Part shown: piece after piece, positions 46,333-55,734 of the stretch
Layout of the letters: each line of letters opens with the position of its first letter
Numbering within the stretch: the stretch's first letter is position 1
Assembly (NCBI RefSeq): GCF_002050515.1
Contig: NZ_LTAY01000006.1
Location: 35,580 to 99,579 of the forward strand
Length of the DNA stretch: 64,000 nucleotides
Direction: 5' to 3'
Source of the DNA: Clostridium thermobutyricum DSM 4928
Lineage (GTDB): Bacteria; Bacillota; Clostridia; Clostridiales; Clostridiaceae
Translations under genes and position numbers: made by a program
Notes under the pieces: model-generated
Seen by the model: the letters and a program-made list of their open reading frames with translations, nothing else
What the model was told of the DNA's origin: nothing
Database searches by the model: none

Positions 46333-47082
46333 TTAACCAAATCTACCTGTTATATAATCTTCTGTCCTTCTATCTTTTGGCTTATAAAAAATTTCTTCTG
46401 TTTTACCAAATTCTATTATTTCACCATTTAAGAAAAAGGCTGTTTTATCTGCTATTCTTCCAGCTTGTTGCATATTATGAGTTACAATTATAACTGTATA
46501 ATCTTTTTTTAAACGCTCTATTAATTCTTCTACTTTATTTGTAGAAATTGGATCAAGAGCTGATGTAGGCTCATCCATTAAAATTATTTCTGGAGAAACT
46601 GCTAAGGTTCTAGCTATGCAAAGCCTTTGTTGTTGCCCTCCTGAAAGTCCCATTGCACTTTTTTTAAGTCTATCTTTTGTCTCATCCCAAAGTGCTGCTC
46701 CTTTTAAACTTCTCTCAACTATTTTATCTAATTCTTTTTTATCTTTTATTCCATGAATTCTTGGCCCATAAGCTACATTTTCATAAATTGACATTGGAAA
46801 TGGATTTGGTTTTTGAAACACCATTCCAATTCTTTTTCTAAGGGCTATTTCATCATATTCATTAAAAATATTTTCTCCTTCAAATAATACTTCACCATTT
46901 ATTTTTACTCCATCTATTAAATCATTCATTCTATTTATTGTTCTTAAAAAAGTTGATTTTCCACATCCAGATGGCCCAATTAATGCTGTAACTTCATTTT
47001 TATTTATTTTAATATTTATATTCCTAAGTGCTTTATTTGTTCCATAATATAAGTCTAAATTTTTCGTTTCTATTATACACAT
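46333..47082 (-). CDS. pstB: phosphate ABC transporter ATP-binding protein
   Basis: ABC ATPase energising phosphate uptake. Walker [10 protein letters not shown], signature LSGGQQQR and Walker [12 protein letters not shown] are present, plus the H-loop VTHNMQQ. I prefer ATG 47082 (249 aa), which has GGAG 9 nt upstream and lies 4 nt after the pstA stop; the alternative ATG 47097 overlaps pstA and has no good RBS. Length is typical of PstB. Cytoplasmic, bound to PstCA. Confidence 0.95.
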   Translation of the reverse strand: MCIIETKNLDLYYGTNKALRNINIKINKNEVTALIGPSGCGKSTFLRTINRMNDLIDGVKINGEVLFEGENIFNEYDEIALRKRIGMVFQKPNPFPMSIYENVAYGPRIHGIKDKKELDKIVERSLKGAALWDETKDRLKKSAMGLSGGQQQRLCIARTLAVSPEIILMDEPTSALDPISTNKVEELIERLKKDYTVIIVTHNMQQAGRIADKTAFFLNGEIIEFGKTEEIFYKPKDRRTEDYITGRFG

Positions 47083-47086
47083 ATTT

Positions 47087-47971
47087 TTATTCTCCATTAT
47101 ATTTTTTCTCTAATCTATTTCCAATTAATTTTGCAATTATATTAAATAAAAGAACTATTATTATAAGAACTGCTGCTGTTCCATTTGCTATCTCTGAAGC
47201 ATCAGGTACTATCCCTTCTGAGTTTAATTTCCATATATGAACTGCTAAAGTTTCTGCAGGTCTTAAAAGTGAAAAAGCAGAAGTATTATTAGTTAAACTT
47301 ATTGTATTAAAGTTTAAAGCTCCTGAACTTAATCCTGCAGTATATAAAAATGCTGCTGCTTCTCCAAATATTCTTCCTGCTGAAAGGATTATTCCTGTTA
47401 AAATTTCTTTCATTGCTGTTGGAAGTATAACTCTTCTTATTGTTTGCCATCTACTGGCACCAAGTCCTAAAGAAGCTTCTTTTACTTTTTTTGAAGCTGT
47501 TCTTATTGCATTTTCAGCTATTCTTGTCATACTTGGTATATTTAATATACTAACGGAAAGTGCTCCAGCTATTATGGAATATCCAAAACCAGCCATATTA
47601 ACAAAAACTAATAGTCCAAACATACCAATAACTATTGAAGGAAGAGAGGACATTGTTTCTAAAGATAATCTTATAAATCTTAATACTATACCTTCTTTTG
47701 CATATTCTGCTAAATAAATTCCTGCTCCTATTCCTATTGGTATTGTTATGATAAGAGATATTAAAAGCATATATAATGAATTAAATATTTGTGGTCCTAT
47801 TCCACCACCAGCTCTTGTCATACTTGGTTTTCCTGTTAAAAATTTAAAGGAAATCATATGAATACCTTCTTTTAGTATATAAAAAAGAAATAAAGCTAAT
47901 ATTGCTACTACAAATATGCTTATACTATAAAAAAATATAGTAGCTAACTTGTCTACTTTTTTGGCTTTCAA
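47087..47971 (-). CDS. pstA: phosphate ABC transporter permease PstA
   Basis: 294-aa inner membrane subunit with six predicted membrane segments and the EAA loop ([14 protein letters not shown]) that contacts PstB. The start is TTG 47971 after AAGGGGGAATTTAA, abutting the pstC stop. It pairs with PstC to form the channel. Confidence 0.95.
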   Translation of the reverse strand: MKAKKVDKLATIFFYSISIFVVAILALFLFYILKEGIHMISFKFLTGKPSMTRAGGGIGPQIFNSLYMLLISLIITIPIGIGAGIYLAEYAKEGIVLRFIRLSLETMSSLPSIVIGMFGLLVFVNMAGFGYSIIAGALSVSILNIPSMTRIAENAIRTASKKVKEASLGLGASRWQTIRRVILPTAMKEILTGIILSAGRIFGEAAAFLYTAGLSSGALNFNTISLTNNTSAFSLLRPAETLAVHIWKLNSEGIVPDASEIANGTAAVLIIIVLLFNIIAKLIGNRLEKKYNGE

Positions 47972-48862
47972 TTAAATTCCCCCTTTCTTTTCAACTTTTC
48001 TTATTATTAATATAAATATAAATGATACTATTAAAAGTATTAATGCCATTGACCATAAAGCATTATTCCATGCTGTTCCACTAACTGTATTAGCCATATC
48101 CATAGTTAATATACTAGTTAATGTTGTTGCTGAATTTGTTAATTTATCTGGTATTCTTATAGCATTTCCTATAACCATTTGAACTGCAAGTGCTTCTCCA
48201 AATGCTCTTGCAATTCCAAGAACTACTCCTGTTAAAATTCCGCTTTTAGCTTCTCTAACTATTACATTTTTTATAGTTTGCCATCTAGTCGCTCCTAAAC
48301 CATATGATCCTTCTATATGTTCTTGTGGAACTGCTTTTATTGCATCTATTGAAAGCGTTGCAATAGTTGGAAGTATCATAATGGAAAGAACTATTATTCC
48401 TGCTAAAAGTGAAAAACCTGTCCCTCCAAAGATTTCTTTTATTTTAGGAACTATAACTGATACTCCTACCCATCCATAAACTACTGATGGAATTCCAACT
48501 AAAATTTCTAATGAAGGTTTTATTGTCTTTTCTCCTAATTTTTTTGATATTACATTTGAAAAAATCCCTAAAGATATTGCAATAGGTGCGCTGATTATAA
48601 CTGCACCTATCGAAACAAGAATTGAGCCTAATATGAAAGCTAAAGCTCCAAAACTAGCTTCCCCACCTCCTGGATTCCAATTATTTGTAAACAAAAAATC
48701 TAAAACTGAAACTGAATTTTCAGTAAATAATTTTATTCCTTTCATACCAATAAAAAATATTATTGATAAAGTAATTAAAACTATTCCTATTGCACATATT
48801 GAAGAAAAACTTTTGCCTATATAATCATTAATAAGCTTTTCTTTGAAGCTTCTTTTTTTCAT
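47972..48862 (-). CDS. pstC: phosphate ABC transporter permease PstC
   Basis: 296-aa membrane subunit with about six membrane segments and the EAA motif GSYGLGATRWQTIKN. I start at ATG 48862 (MKKRSFKEKL), 6 nt after AGGTGA, rather than the GTG that forms part of that RBS. It is 12 nt after pstS. Confidence 0.94.
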   Translation of the reverse strand: MKKRSFKEKLINDYIGKSFSSICAIGIVLITLSIIFFIGMKGIKLFTENSVSVLDFLFTNNWNPGGGEASFGALAFILGSILVSIGAVIISAPIAISLGIFSNVISKKLGEKTIKPSLEILVGIPSVVYGWVGVSVIVPKIKEIFGGTGFSLLAGIIVLSIMILPTIATLSIDAIKAVPQEHIEGSYGLGATRWQTIKNVIVREAKSGILTGVVLGIARAFGEALAVQMVIGNAIRIPDKLTNSATTLTSILTMDMANTVSGTAWNNALWSMALILLIVSFIFILIIRKVEKKGGI

Positions 48863-48874
48863 ATTCCTCACCTT

Positions 48875-49759
48875 TTATTCTTTTATTTCACTACCCTTTA
48901 TTAAACCTAACTCTTCTATAACTTCTGAATTTTTATCACTTCCAACAAAATCAATAAAATCCTTTGTAAGTCCTGTTGCTTCTCCTTTTGTATACATATG
49001 TCCCCATGACCAAAAATCATATTTTCCTTCTTCTATATTTTTAGAAGTTGCTTCTACACCATCTATTGAAACAAGATTTAATATATCCTTAGCTTCATCA
49101 GTTCTCATATAAGTTAATGCTACATAACTTATTCCACCTTTATGTTTCTTCATAGTATTTAAAACAGCTCCATTACTATCTTGAGTTGCTCCTAATGAAT
49201 CATTTTCTAAATCTTTATCTCCATCTAATATTTTTTCTGTAAAAGTTGCTCTAGTTCCTGATGATTCCGGTCTATGAATTAATAATATCTCTTCATCATT
49301 TCCTCCAACTTCTTTCCAATTTTTTATTTCTCCTTTAAAAATTTTCTTTATTTGGTCTTTTGTTAAATTTGAAACTCCAGCATCTTTATTTACTACTACT
49401 CCAAATCCTTGAGCTATAACTTTATGATCAACTAATTCTTTCGCTTTTTCTTCACCTAATTTATCTTTTGCAAAAACATCTGAATTTCCAATGTTAACTG
49501 CTCCTTCTAAAACTTGTGAAAGTCCTGTTCCTGATCCTCCTGCTTGAGCATTTATAACTGCATCTTTATTAACCTCTTTATATTTCTCTATTGAACTCTC
49601 CATTAATGGTAACATTGCTGATGAACCACTTATTGTTATTGTTCCTTTTATATCTTCACTATTACTTTCTTCTTCTGTAGCTCCACATCCTGCAAATATT
49701 CCACCTGATATACATAATATTCCTGCTAAACAAATTAATTTTAAATTTTTCTTTCTCAT
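48875..49759 (-). CDS. pstS: phosphate-binding lipoprotein PstS
   Basis: 294-aa extracellular phosphate receptor. A type II signal peptide with lipobox FAGC places the acylated cysteine at residue 25. The phosphate-binding patterns ITISGSSAMLPL, AGGSGTGL and RPESSGTRATF are typical of PstS. ATG 49759 follows GGGAGAGAATA. It heads the pst operon, behind a Pho-box-like promoter and downstream of phoPR. Confidence 0.95.
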   Translation of the reverse strand: MRKKNLKLICLAGILCISGGIFAGCGATEEESNSEDIKGTITISGSSAMLPLMESSIEKYKEVNKDAVINAQAGGSGTGLSQVLEGAVNIGNSDVFAKDKLGEEKAKELVDHKVIAQGFGVVVNKDAGVSNLTKDQIKKIFKGEIKNWKEVGGNDEEILLIHRPESSGTRATFTEKILDGDKDLENDSLGATQDSNGAVLNTMKKHKGGISYVALTYMRTDEAKDILNLVSIDGVEATSKNIEEGKYDFWSWGHMYTKGEATGLTKDFIDFVGSDKNSEVIEELGLIKGSEIKE

Positions 49760-49856
49760 TATTCTCTCCCTTTAACTTCGAATATTTTTTATTTATCTTA
49801 TAGTTATATAATATTTTATAGAGTTTAAATTCTTATTAGAGGTATATTAAATACTT

Positions 49857-49884
49857 ATTATAACTTTGTTAACATTTTTTAACA
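49857..49884 (-). promoter_or_regulatory. Pho-box-like promoter for pstS
   Basis: Minus strand: two TGTTAA half sites 10 bp apart (49879-49884 and 49869-49874) lie where a -35 should be, 6 bp upstream of a perfect -10 TATAAT (49857-49862). No normal -35 is present, as in PhoB/PhoP-activated promoters. Confidence 0.6.
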
Positions 49885-49902
49885 TTAAAATAATGTAAAA
49901 AT

Positions 49903-49935
49903 AAAAGCTATAAGAAAATTTTTCTTATAGCTTTT
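49903..49935 (-). terminator. phoR terminator
   Basis: Perfect 14-bp stem (AAAAGCTATAAGAA / TTCTTATAGCTTTT) with a 5-nt loop, just after the kinase stop codon and followed by ATTTTTAC. Confidence 0.88.
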
Positions 49936-49940
49936 CAATA

Positions 49941-51617
49941 TTATAAATGTTTAACTTTAAATGTAAATTCTGAACCTTTTCCAAATTCAGATTCAACTTT
50001 TATATCTCCACCAAAACTTTTAGATATATGCTTTGCAATAGCAAGTCCAAGTCCAGTTCCTCCACCTTTTCTTGACTTATCTACTCGATAAAATCTTTCA
50101 AAAATTCTTGGTAAATCTTCTTTTGGAATACCATATCCATTATCTTTTACTCTAAATGTATAATATTCATCATCTGATGAACTTTCTATAAGTACTTCTT
50201 TATCATTCTCAGAATACTTTATAGCATTTTCAACTAAATTGATAACTAATTGAAGAAATTTATCGTTGTGTCCTAAAATTTTATCATTATTATTGCTATG
50301 ATATATTAATTTTATATTTTTTCTTTTAGCATGGTCTTCTAAAATATTTAAAGCATCTTCTATTACTTCCTCTGGATAAAATTCTATTAAATCCTCACTA
50401 CTTCTACTTTCTAGATTTGAAAGTACAAGAATATCATCAATAAGTCTTCTTAGCCTTTCAGATTCTTTATCTATAATATCTAAGAACTTATCTCTAGTTT
50501 CAGTATCTTCTACAAACCTTAAAGTTTCTGCAAATCCTTTTATTGAGGTTAAAGGTGTTTTTAATTCATGAGATACATTTGCAACAAATTGAGTTCTCAT
50601 ATTTTCAAGCCTTTTCATTTCTGTTACATCTTGAATTGATATAACTATACCAATTTTCTCATATCCATTGATAATCCAAGTCTTTTTTACTCTTAATATT
50701 CTTCTTACTGGACTTTTTACTTTTATCTCTTTTGCTGTATCATATTCTTCTAAAAGAATCTCATTGTAAAGTTTTTTATACATTACATCTTTTAATTTTA
50801 ATCCTACAACTTCTTTATTTATTCCTAAAATTTTCTTTGCATATGGATTTAAAAGAATTATAGAATCTTCTTTATCTACAGCTATTACACCACTTTGCAT
50901 ACTTTTAAGTATAGATTCTAATTTATTTTGTTTATCCATTACTTCATTTATCTTACTTTGAAGTTGATCTGCCATATTATTAAAAGACATTCCTAAATAT
51001 CCTAATTCATCATTAGATGTTATTTCTATTCTCGTTTGCAAATCACCATTTGCTATTTTTGAAGAAACATACTCTAGATTTTTAACAGGATCTATTATTA
51101 TTCTAACTAATTTTAAAGCAAGAGCTATGGAAAGTATAAATACTACTGCTAAAACTCCTAAATAATAACTTATATTTTTTGAATAAAGAACATCTAAAGT
51201 TCCAACAGGAACTCCACTTCGTATAATTGTTCCATCTCCTAATCTTAAAGTTGAAAATATCATATCTTTTTTATAATAAAGACTATATCCTTCAAAATAT
51301 CCAATATTATCTTTACCTATACTTGTGTATTCTTTACAATTTAAATCTACAGTTTTACCTTCTTGAGTATTATCAAATATAACTTTTCCATCTTTATTTG
51401 TTACTGTAACATCTATAATATTTCCATTTATCCTTAGTAAATCTACCGACTCTTTAGACATTTCTTTCCAATTAGCCATTATAGAATTATAATTAATTAA
51501 AATGTTTCTTGTATTATCTACTTCTTGCATACTTACAAGAGCAAAAAAAGAAGAGGTTATTATTACAAGTGCAAAAAGCACTGTTATTATTACAGAAGTT
51601 AAAATCTTTTTTTTCAT
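49941..51617 (-). CDS. phoR: PhoR-type membrane sensor histidine kinase
   Basis: 558-aa kinase. Membrane segments at about 7-28 and 152-172 frame an extracellular sensor domain; HAMP at about 173-225, a PAS domain at about 235-330, and HisKA with phospho-acceptor H350 (SHELKTPL) follow. The HATPase_c domain has N-box NLVENAIKYS, DNGYGIP and GTGLGLAI. It is 1 nt after the regulator gene and directly upstream of pst, which argues for PhoR over the related WalK; the assignment is inference from context. Confidence 0.85.
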   Translation of the reverse strand: MKKKILTSVIITVLFALVIITSSFFALVSMQEVDNTRNILINYNSIMANWKEMSKESVDLLRINGNIIDVTVTNKDGKVIFDNTQEGKTVDLNCKEYTSIGKDNIGYFEGYSLYYKKDMIFSTLRLGDGTIIRSGVPVGTLDVLYSKNISYYLGVLAVVFILSIALALKLVRIIIDPVKNLEYVSSKIANGDLQTRIEITSNDELGYLGMSFNNMADQLQSKINEVMDKQNKLESILKSMQSGVIAVDKEDSIILLNPYAKKILGINKEVVGLKLKDVMYKKLYNEILLEEYDTAKEIKVKSPVRRILRVKKTWIINGYEKIGIVISIQDVTEMKRLENMRTQFVANVSHELKTPLTSIKGFAETLRFVEDTETRDKFLDIIDKESERLRRLIDDILVLSNLESRSSEDLIEFYPEEVIEDALNILEDHAKRKNIKLIYHSNNNDKILGHNDKFLQLVINLVENAIKYSENDKEVLIESSSDDEYYTFRVKDNGYGIPKEDLPRIFERFYRVDKSRKGGGTGLGLAIAKHISKSFGGDIKVESEFGKGSEFTFKVKHL

Positions 51618-51618
51618 T

Positions 51619-52314
51619 TTAACCGTTAAACCTATATCCTAATCCTCTAATTGTCTCTATAAGTTTTGGGCTTTTATCATCCTCTTCAATTTTCTTTCTT
51701 ATATATCTTATATGAACATCTATAGTTCTAGTATCTCCTATATATTCATATCCCCATATTTTATCTAAAATTATCTCTCTATTTAATATTCTTCCTTTGT
51801 TTTTAGCTAAGAACTCTAAAACTTCAAATTCTTTTAAAGTAAACTCTACTTTTTGATTATTTATAAGAACCTCTCTTCTAAAATAATCTATTTTTACTCT
51901 TCCATTATCATAACTTTCCTCAAATTCATCTTCTTTAGCTATTGTTCTTCTTAAAACAGCCTTTACTCTAGCTAAAAGTTCTCTTATGGAAAATGGTTTA
52001 GTTATATAATCATCTGCTCCAAGTTCTAATCCTAGTATCTTATCTAATTCTTCTCCTTTGGCTGTTACCATTATTATTGAAGTTTCTTTTAAATCTTTAT
52101 CTCTTTTTATTTCTTTACAGACATCTAATCCATCAATTCCTGGTATCATTAAGTCTAAAAGAACTAAATTTGGTTTATTTTCCTTTGCAAGTTTTAAAGC
52201 TTTTTCTCCATTATTTGCAGTATAAACTTCATATCCTGCATTTTTTAGATTAAAGTTTAGTAGCTCTAAGATATTTTCCTCATCATCTACTATTAATATC
52301 TTTTCCTTAGCCAA
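51619..52314 (-). CDS. phoP: PhoP-type OmpR-family response regulator
   Basis: 231-aa regulator. Receiver domain with acidic pair D10-D11, phospho-acceptor D54 (LLDLMIPG) and the VTAKGEE segment, then a winged-helix DNA-binding domain (RTIDVHIRYIRKKIE). I place the start at TTG 52314, 9 nt after AAAGGAG; the earlier TTG touches the RBS. It precedes the PhoR-type kinase and pst operon, so phosphate control is the likely role. Confidence 0.87.
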   Translation of the reverse strand: MAKEKILIVDDEENILELLNFNLKNAGYEVYTANNGEKALKLAKENKPNLVLLDLMIPGIDGLDVCKEIKRDKDLKETSIIMVTAKGEELDKILGLELGADDYITKPFSIRELLARVKAVLRRTIAKEDEFEESYDNGRVKIDYFRREVLINNQKVEFTLKEFEVLEFLAKNKGRILNREIILDKIWGYEYIGDTRTIDVHIRYIRKKIEEDDKSPKLIETIRGLGYRFNG

Positions 52315-52328
52315 ACAAAACAACTCCT

Positions 52329-53063
52329 TTATTTCATAATTACAAAAGTAAACAGCCTTCCATATGAGCCATCTGACTTTCTATATGAATGTAATTTTAT
52401 ATCTTCTGTACAGTATGTACATAAGTTTAAACTAAATATATTATCTTCTTTTACTCCAAAATCTAAACAATCTTTTTCTATAACTTTTTCCATTGAAAGA
52501 TTTCTTCCTGCAAAAAGTTCCTTTTCTTCTATTCCTGTTTCTTTTAAAAATCTCTCTTTTAATTCTTCTGAGATTTCATAACAACATTTTCTTATATGTG
52601 GCCCTATATAAATTTTTATATTTTCAGCTTTACAATTAAATTTTTCTTTCATTCCTTCTAAAGCTTTTTTTACAATTCCTGATATAGTTCCTTTCCATCC
52701 ACTATGAACTGCTCCAACTACTCCTAAAGTTTTATCAATGAGTATTATTGGAACACAATCTGCTGTAAATACTCCAATACAAGTATCTAATTTATTTGTT
52801 ATTATTCCATCACCTTCGTTATCATTAAATGATTCTTGTCCATCAAACACATATACAGTATCTGAATGAATTTGCTTTAAATAAGCAAGGTCTTTAACAT
52901 TAAATTCATTTTTTATTCCATCTAATTCTTTTATACCCTCTTCAGTATTTCTATTAAAGCTTCTATCTTCTTCTGCAGTTGAAAATCCTACAATAATATT
53001 CCCTTCATTTAAAATTAAATAATCTCTCTTTTTTTCTAAATTCTTTATGTCTAAATTAATCAT
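52329..53063 (-). CDS. pgeF: peptidoglycan editing factor PgeF (YlmD/YfiH, multicopper oxidase-like fold)
   Basis: 244-aa protein of the PgeF/DUF152 family. Conserved TADCVPI, VGAVHSGWKGT and GPHIRKCCYEI segments provide the Cys/His active site. In E. coli it prevents misincorporation of serine into peptidoglycan stems; the older label is polyphenol oxidase/laccase-like. ATG 53063 follows TTGGAGGAGTTT. In B. subtilis ylmD lies near sigE-sigG, as here. Confidence 0.88.
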   Translation of the reverse strand: MINLDIKNLEKKRDYLILNEGNIIVGFSTAEEDRSFNRNTEEGIKELDGIKNEFNVKDLAYLKQIHSDTVYVFDGQESFNDNEGDGIITNKLDTCIGVFTADCVPIILIDKTLGVVGAVHSGWKGTISGIVKKALEGMKEKFNCKAENIKIYIGPHIRKCCYEISEELKERFLKETGIEEKELFAGRNLSMEKVIEKDCLDFGVKEDNIFSLNLCTYCTEDIKLHSYRKSDGSYGRLFTFVIMK

Positions 53064-53132
53064 AAACTCCTCCAACTCTATTTATTTCTAATTTTATCAT
53101 TTTATTTTAATTTTATCTATTAAAAATTATAT

Positions 53133-53166
53133 AAAGAAAGCACTCCATAACTGAAGTGCTTTCTTT
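53133..53166 (-). terminator. nrdR terminator
   Basis: Perfect 12-bp stem (AAAGAAAGCACT / AGTGCTTTCTTT) with a 10-nt loop, overlapping the end of nrdR. Confidence 0.85.
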
Positions 53167-53617
53167 ACTCTTTAATTAAACTGTTTATTTCTTCCATAAA
53201 AGTATTTATATCTTTAAACTGTCTGTATACTGACGCAAATCTAACATAAGATATTTCATCTATTTTTTTTAACATTTCCATAACCATTTCACCAATTTTT
53301 TGTGATTGTATTTCTGTTATCATTTTATTAGATATTCTCTTTTCAATCTCTTCTGCTATTTCTTCTATTTGCTTTCTTGATACAGGACGCTTTTGACATG
53401 CTATTATTAAACCATTTATTATCTTTTCTTTATTAAAATTCTCTCTTGTAGAATCTTTCTTTATAACTAACATAGGAATGTCTTCAATTTTTTCATATGT
53501 AGTATATCTTTTTCCACAATTTGAACATTCTCTTCTTCTTCTAATTGTTGTGTTATCATCCGTTGATCTTGAATCAACAACTTTGCTTTCATTATAAGAA
53601 CAAAAAGGACATTTCAT
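53165..53617 (-). CDS. nrdR: transcriptional repressor NrdR
   Basis: 150-aa repressor of ribonucleotide reductase genes. The N-terminal zinc ribbon has C3, C6, C31 and C34, followed by an ATP-cone domain (VIKKDSTRENFNKEKIINGL) that senses ATP/dATP. The length is typical. AGAAAGGTTGTGATTAAAT precedes ATG 53617. No NrdR-box pair is obvious within this window, so its targets lie elsewhere. Confidence 0.96.
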   Translation of the reverse strand: MKCPFCSYNESKVVDSRSTDDNTTIRRRRECSNCGKRYTTYEKIEDIPMLVIKKDSTRENFNKEKIINGLIIACQKRPVSRKQIEEIAEEIEKRISNKMITEIQSQKIGEMVMEMLKKIDEISYVRFASVYRQFKDINTFMEEINSLIKE

Positions 53618-53660
53618 ATTTAATCACAACCTTTCTGTAGATATTTTATCCTATAAGCTT

Positions 53661-53689
53661 ATTATACATAGTTTTACCTGTTCTGACTA
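53661..53689 (-). promoter_or_regulatory. possible promoter for nrdR
   Basis: Minus strand: perfect -10 TATAAT (53661-53666) with a 17-bp spacer to a poor -35 TAGTCA (53684-53689). Confidence 0.4.
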
Positions 53690-53702
53690 GTTTTATAGTG
53701 TA

Positions 53703-53981
53703 TTAATTATATTTATTATTATCTATATTTATTAAATTAAGATTTTCAAGAGATACCAATATAACATCCATACCAATCTTGACTACATTGTCCCAAGGTA
53801 TTTCTATTTCATCTTCTTTTTGAAACCACCCTTTATTTTCACCTGGAAGTATAAGTCCATCTACTTTGTCATTTTCGCAATCAATTTTTATATCATAAAT
53901 AAATCCTAATTTTTTTCCTGTATTAACTTCTATAACTTCCATATTTCTCATTGAGTTAATTGAATGTAAATTTTCTTCCAT
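53703..53981 (-). CDS. ylmC: YlmC/YmxH family PRC-barrel sporulation protein
   Basis: 92-aa protein with a PRC-barrel pattern (MEVIEVNTGKKLGFIYDI, then IPWDNVVKIG), as in the YlmC/YmxH family found beside sigG in spore formers. Its role is not defined. AAGGGGGAAGATAAA precedes ATG 53981. A terminator separates it from sigG, so it probably has its own, possibly sporulation-specific, promoter that I could not identify. Confidence 0.85.
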   Translation of the reverse strand: MEENLHSINSMRNMEVIEVNTGKKLGFIYDIKIDCENDKVDGLILPGENKGWFQKEDEIEIPWDNVVKIGMDVILVSLENLNLINIDNNKYN

Positions 53982-54041
53982 TTTATCTTCCCCCTTATTA
54001 AAATAAAAATTTCTCCCTATTATTTTTATTCTATTTAGATA

Positions 54042-54070
54042 AAAAAAAGAACCTTAATGGTTCTTTTTTT
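54042..54070 (-). terminator. sigG terminator
   Basis: Perfect 12-bp stem (AAAAAAAGAACC / GGTTCTTTTTTT) with a 5-nt loop, overlapping the sigG stop codon. Confidence 0.85.
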
Positions 54071-54842
54071 ATATATGTTTTTTCATATGCTTTAATGCTG
54101 TTTTTTCTAATCTTGATACTTGAGCTTGAGATATGCCAATTTCGTCTGCCACTTCCATTTGAGTTCTTCCTCTAAAAAACCTTAAATTTAATATTAGTTT
54201 TTCTCTATCTGTTAATTTTTTCATAGCTTCATTTATTGATATATTTTCAAGCCAATTTTCATCTGTATTTTTAGAGTCACTTATTTGATCCATAACATAT
54301 ATAGCATCTCCTCCATCATGATATATAGGTTCAAATAATGATACTGGATCTTGTATTGCATCTAAAGCAAATACCACATCTTCTCTTGGTATTTCAAGTT
54401 CTTTTGCAATTTGTGAAATATTTGGCTCTTTATTATTTTCTTTTATAAGTCTATCTCTAACTAACAAAGCTTTATATGCTATATCTCTTAATGATCTACT
54501 AACTCTTATAGAATTATTATCTCTTAAATAACGTCTTATCTCTCCTATAATCATTGGCACTGCATAAGTTGAAAATTTAACATTTTGTGATAAATCAAAA
54601 TTATCAATTGCCTTCATAAGTCCAATACATCCTACTTGGAATAAATCATCCACATTTTCTCCTCTATTATTAAACCTTTGAATAACGCTTAAAACTAATC
54701 TTAAATTACCTTTTATAAATGTTTCTCTAGCATTCGGGTCTCCATTTTGCATATTTTGTAAAAGCTCTCTTTTTTCTTTTTCCTTTAATACAGGTAATTT
54801 TGCTGTATTAACTCCACATATCTCAACTTTATTTACTATCAA
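54069..54842 (-). CDS. sigG: forespore sigma factor SigG
   Basis: 257-aa late forespore sigma factor. It begins (M)IVNKVEICGVNTAKLPVL, as in B. subtilis SigG, and carries region 2 DDLFQVGCIGLMKAIDNFDL and region 4 TQMEVADEIGISQAQVSRLE. The start is TTG 54842, 9 nt after AAAGGAG; the longer frame upstream has no RBS and does not match homologues. It lies 81 nt after sigE, in the conserved spoIIGA-sigE-sigG order. Confidence 0.96.
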   Translation of the reverse strand: MIVNKVEICGVNTAKLPVLKEKEKRELLQNMQNGDPNARETFIKGNLRLVLSVIQRFNNRGENVDDLFQVGCIGLMKAIDNFDLSQNVKFSTYAVPMIIGEIRRYLRDNNSIRVSRSLRDIAYKALLVRDRLIKENNKEPNISQIAKELEIPREDVVFALDAIQDPVSLFEPIYHDGGDAIYVMDQISDSKNTDENWLENISINEAMKKLTDREKLILNLRFFRGRTQMEVADEIGISQAQVSRLEKTALKHMKKHI

Positions 54843-54923
54843 TTTTGTCAACTCCTTTAGAAGTAATATCGCCATAATAAACATTATTTCCGCTAGAGTT
54901 AACTTTTATACTAAAGACAAACC

Positions 54924-55724
54924 TTAAACCATCTTACTTATTTCTTTTTTTAATCTACTTATTATTTTTTTCTCTAATCTTGATATATAAGATTGTGATA
55001 TTCCAAGCATGTCAGCAACCTCTTTTTGAGTTTTTTCAGTTGTTCCATTTAACCCAAATCTTAATTGTACAATTTCTTTTTCTCTTTCATTTAAATTTTT
55101 CAATGCTATAAATAATAATTGCTTATCTACTTCATCTTCAATCAAATTATAAACTATATCATTTTCAGTTCCTAATATATCTGATAATAACAATTCATTT
55201 CCATCCCAGTCTATATTTAAAGGTTCATAAAATGATATTTCAGCTTTTATTTTAGTATTTCTTCTAAGATACATTAGTATTTCATTTTCTATACACCTAG
55301 ATGCATATGTAGCTAATTTTATTTTTTTTTCTGTATTAAATGTATTTACTGCTTTTATAAGTCCTATTGTTCCAACTGATATTAAATCTTCTACATAAAC
55401 TCCTGTATTTTCAAATTTTCTTGCTATATAAACAACTAATCTTAAATTTCTTTCTATTAATGTACTTCTTACACTTTCTTGTCCATCTCCTAACTTGTCC
55501 AAAAGTTCTTCTTCCTCATCTTTTGATAAAGGTGGTGGCAAAGCATCACTTCCCCCAACATAATGTAAATTACTTTCTCCTATACCAAATACATTTAACA
55601 ATTTATTTAATATAACACTTAATTTAATATTTTTTGAGGAGCTTTCTTCTATTTTTTCTTCCTCAAATAACTCAATTGCTTTTTTTCTATATTTATCTAA
55701 CTCAATAATATTTATATCTCCCAT
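54924..55724 (-). CDS. sigE: mother-cell sigma factor SigE (pro-sigma-E)
   Basis: Early mother-cell sigma factor made as an inactive precursor. Regions 2 and 4 are nearly identical to B. subtilis SigE ([34 protein letters not shown]). The protease region [13 protein letters not shown] corresponds to the B. subtilis cleavage site. The pro-region is about 54 residues, against about 27 in B. subtilis, with an extra N-terminal acidic helix. AAAGGAGGAATT precedes ATG 55724, and no start codon lies closer to the usual pro-sequence. It is 10 nt after spoIIGA. Confidence 0.96.
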   Translation of the reverse strand: MGDINIIELDKYRKKAIELFEEEKIEESSSKNIKLSVILNKLLNVFGIGESNLHYVGGSDALPPPLSKDEEEELLDKLGDGQESVRSTLIERNLRLVVYIARKFENTGVYVEDLISVGTIGLIKAVNTFNTEKKIKLATYASRCIENEILMYLRRNTKIKAEISFYEPLNIDWDGNELLLSDILGTENDIVYNLIEDEVDKQLLFIALKNLNEREKEIVQLRFGLNGTTEKTQKEVADMLGISQSYISRLEKKIISRLKKEISKMV

Positions 55725-55734
55725 AATTCCTCCT

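Noticed and set aside
54843..54884. Longer N-terminus for SigG
   Set aside because: The upstream ATG lacks an RBS and the extra residues do not match SigG homologues; TTG 54842 has AAAGGAG at proper spacing.
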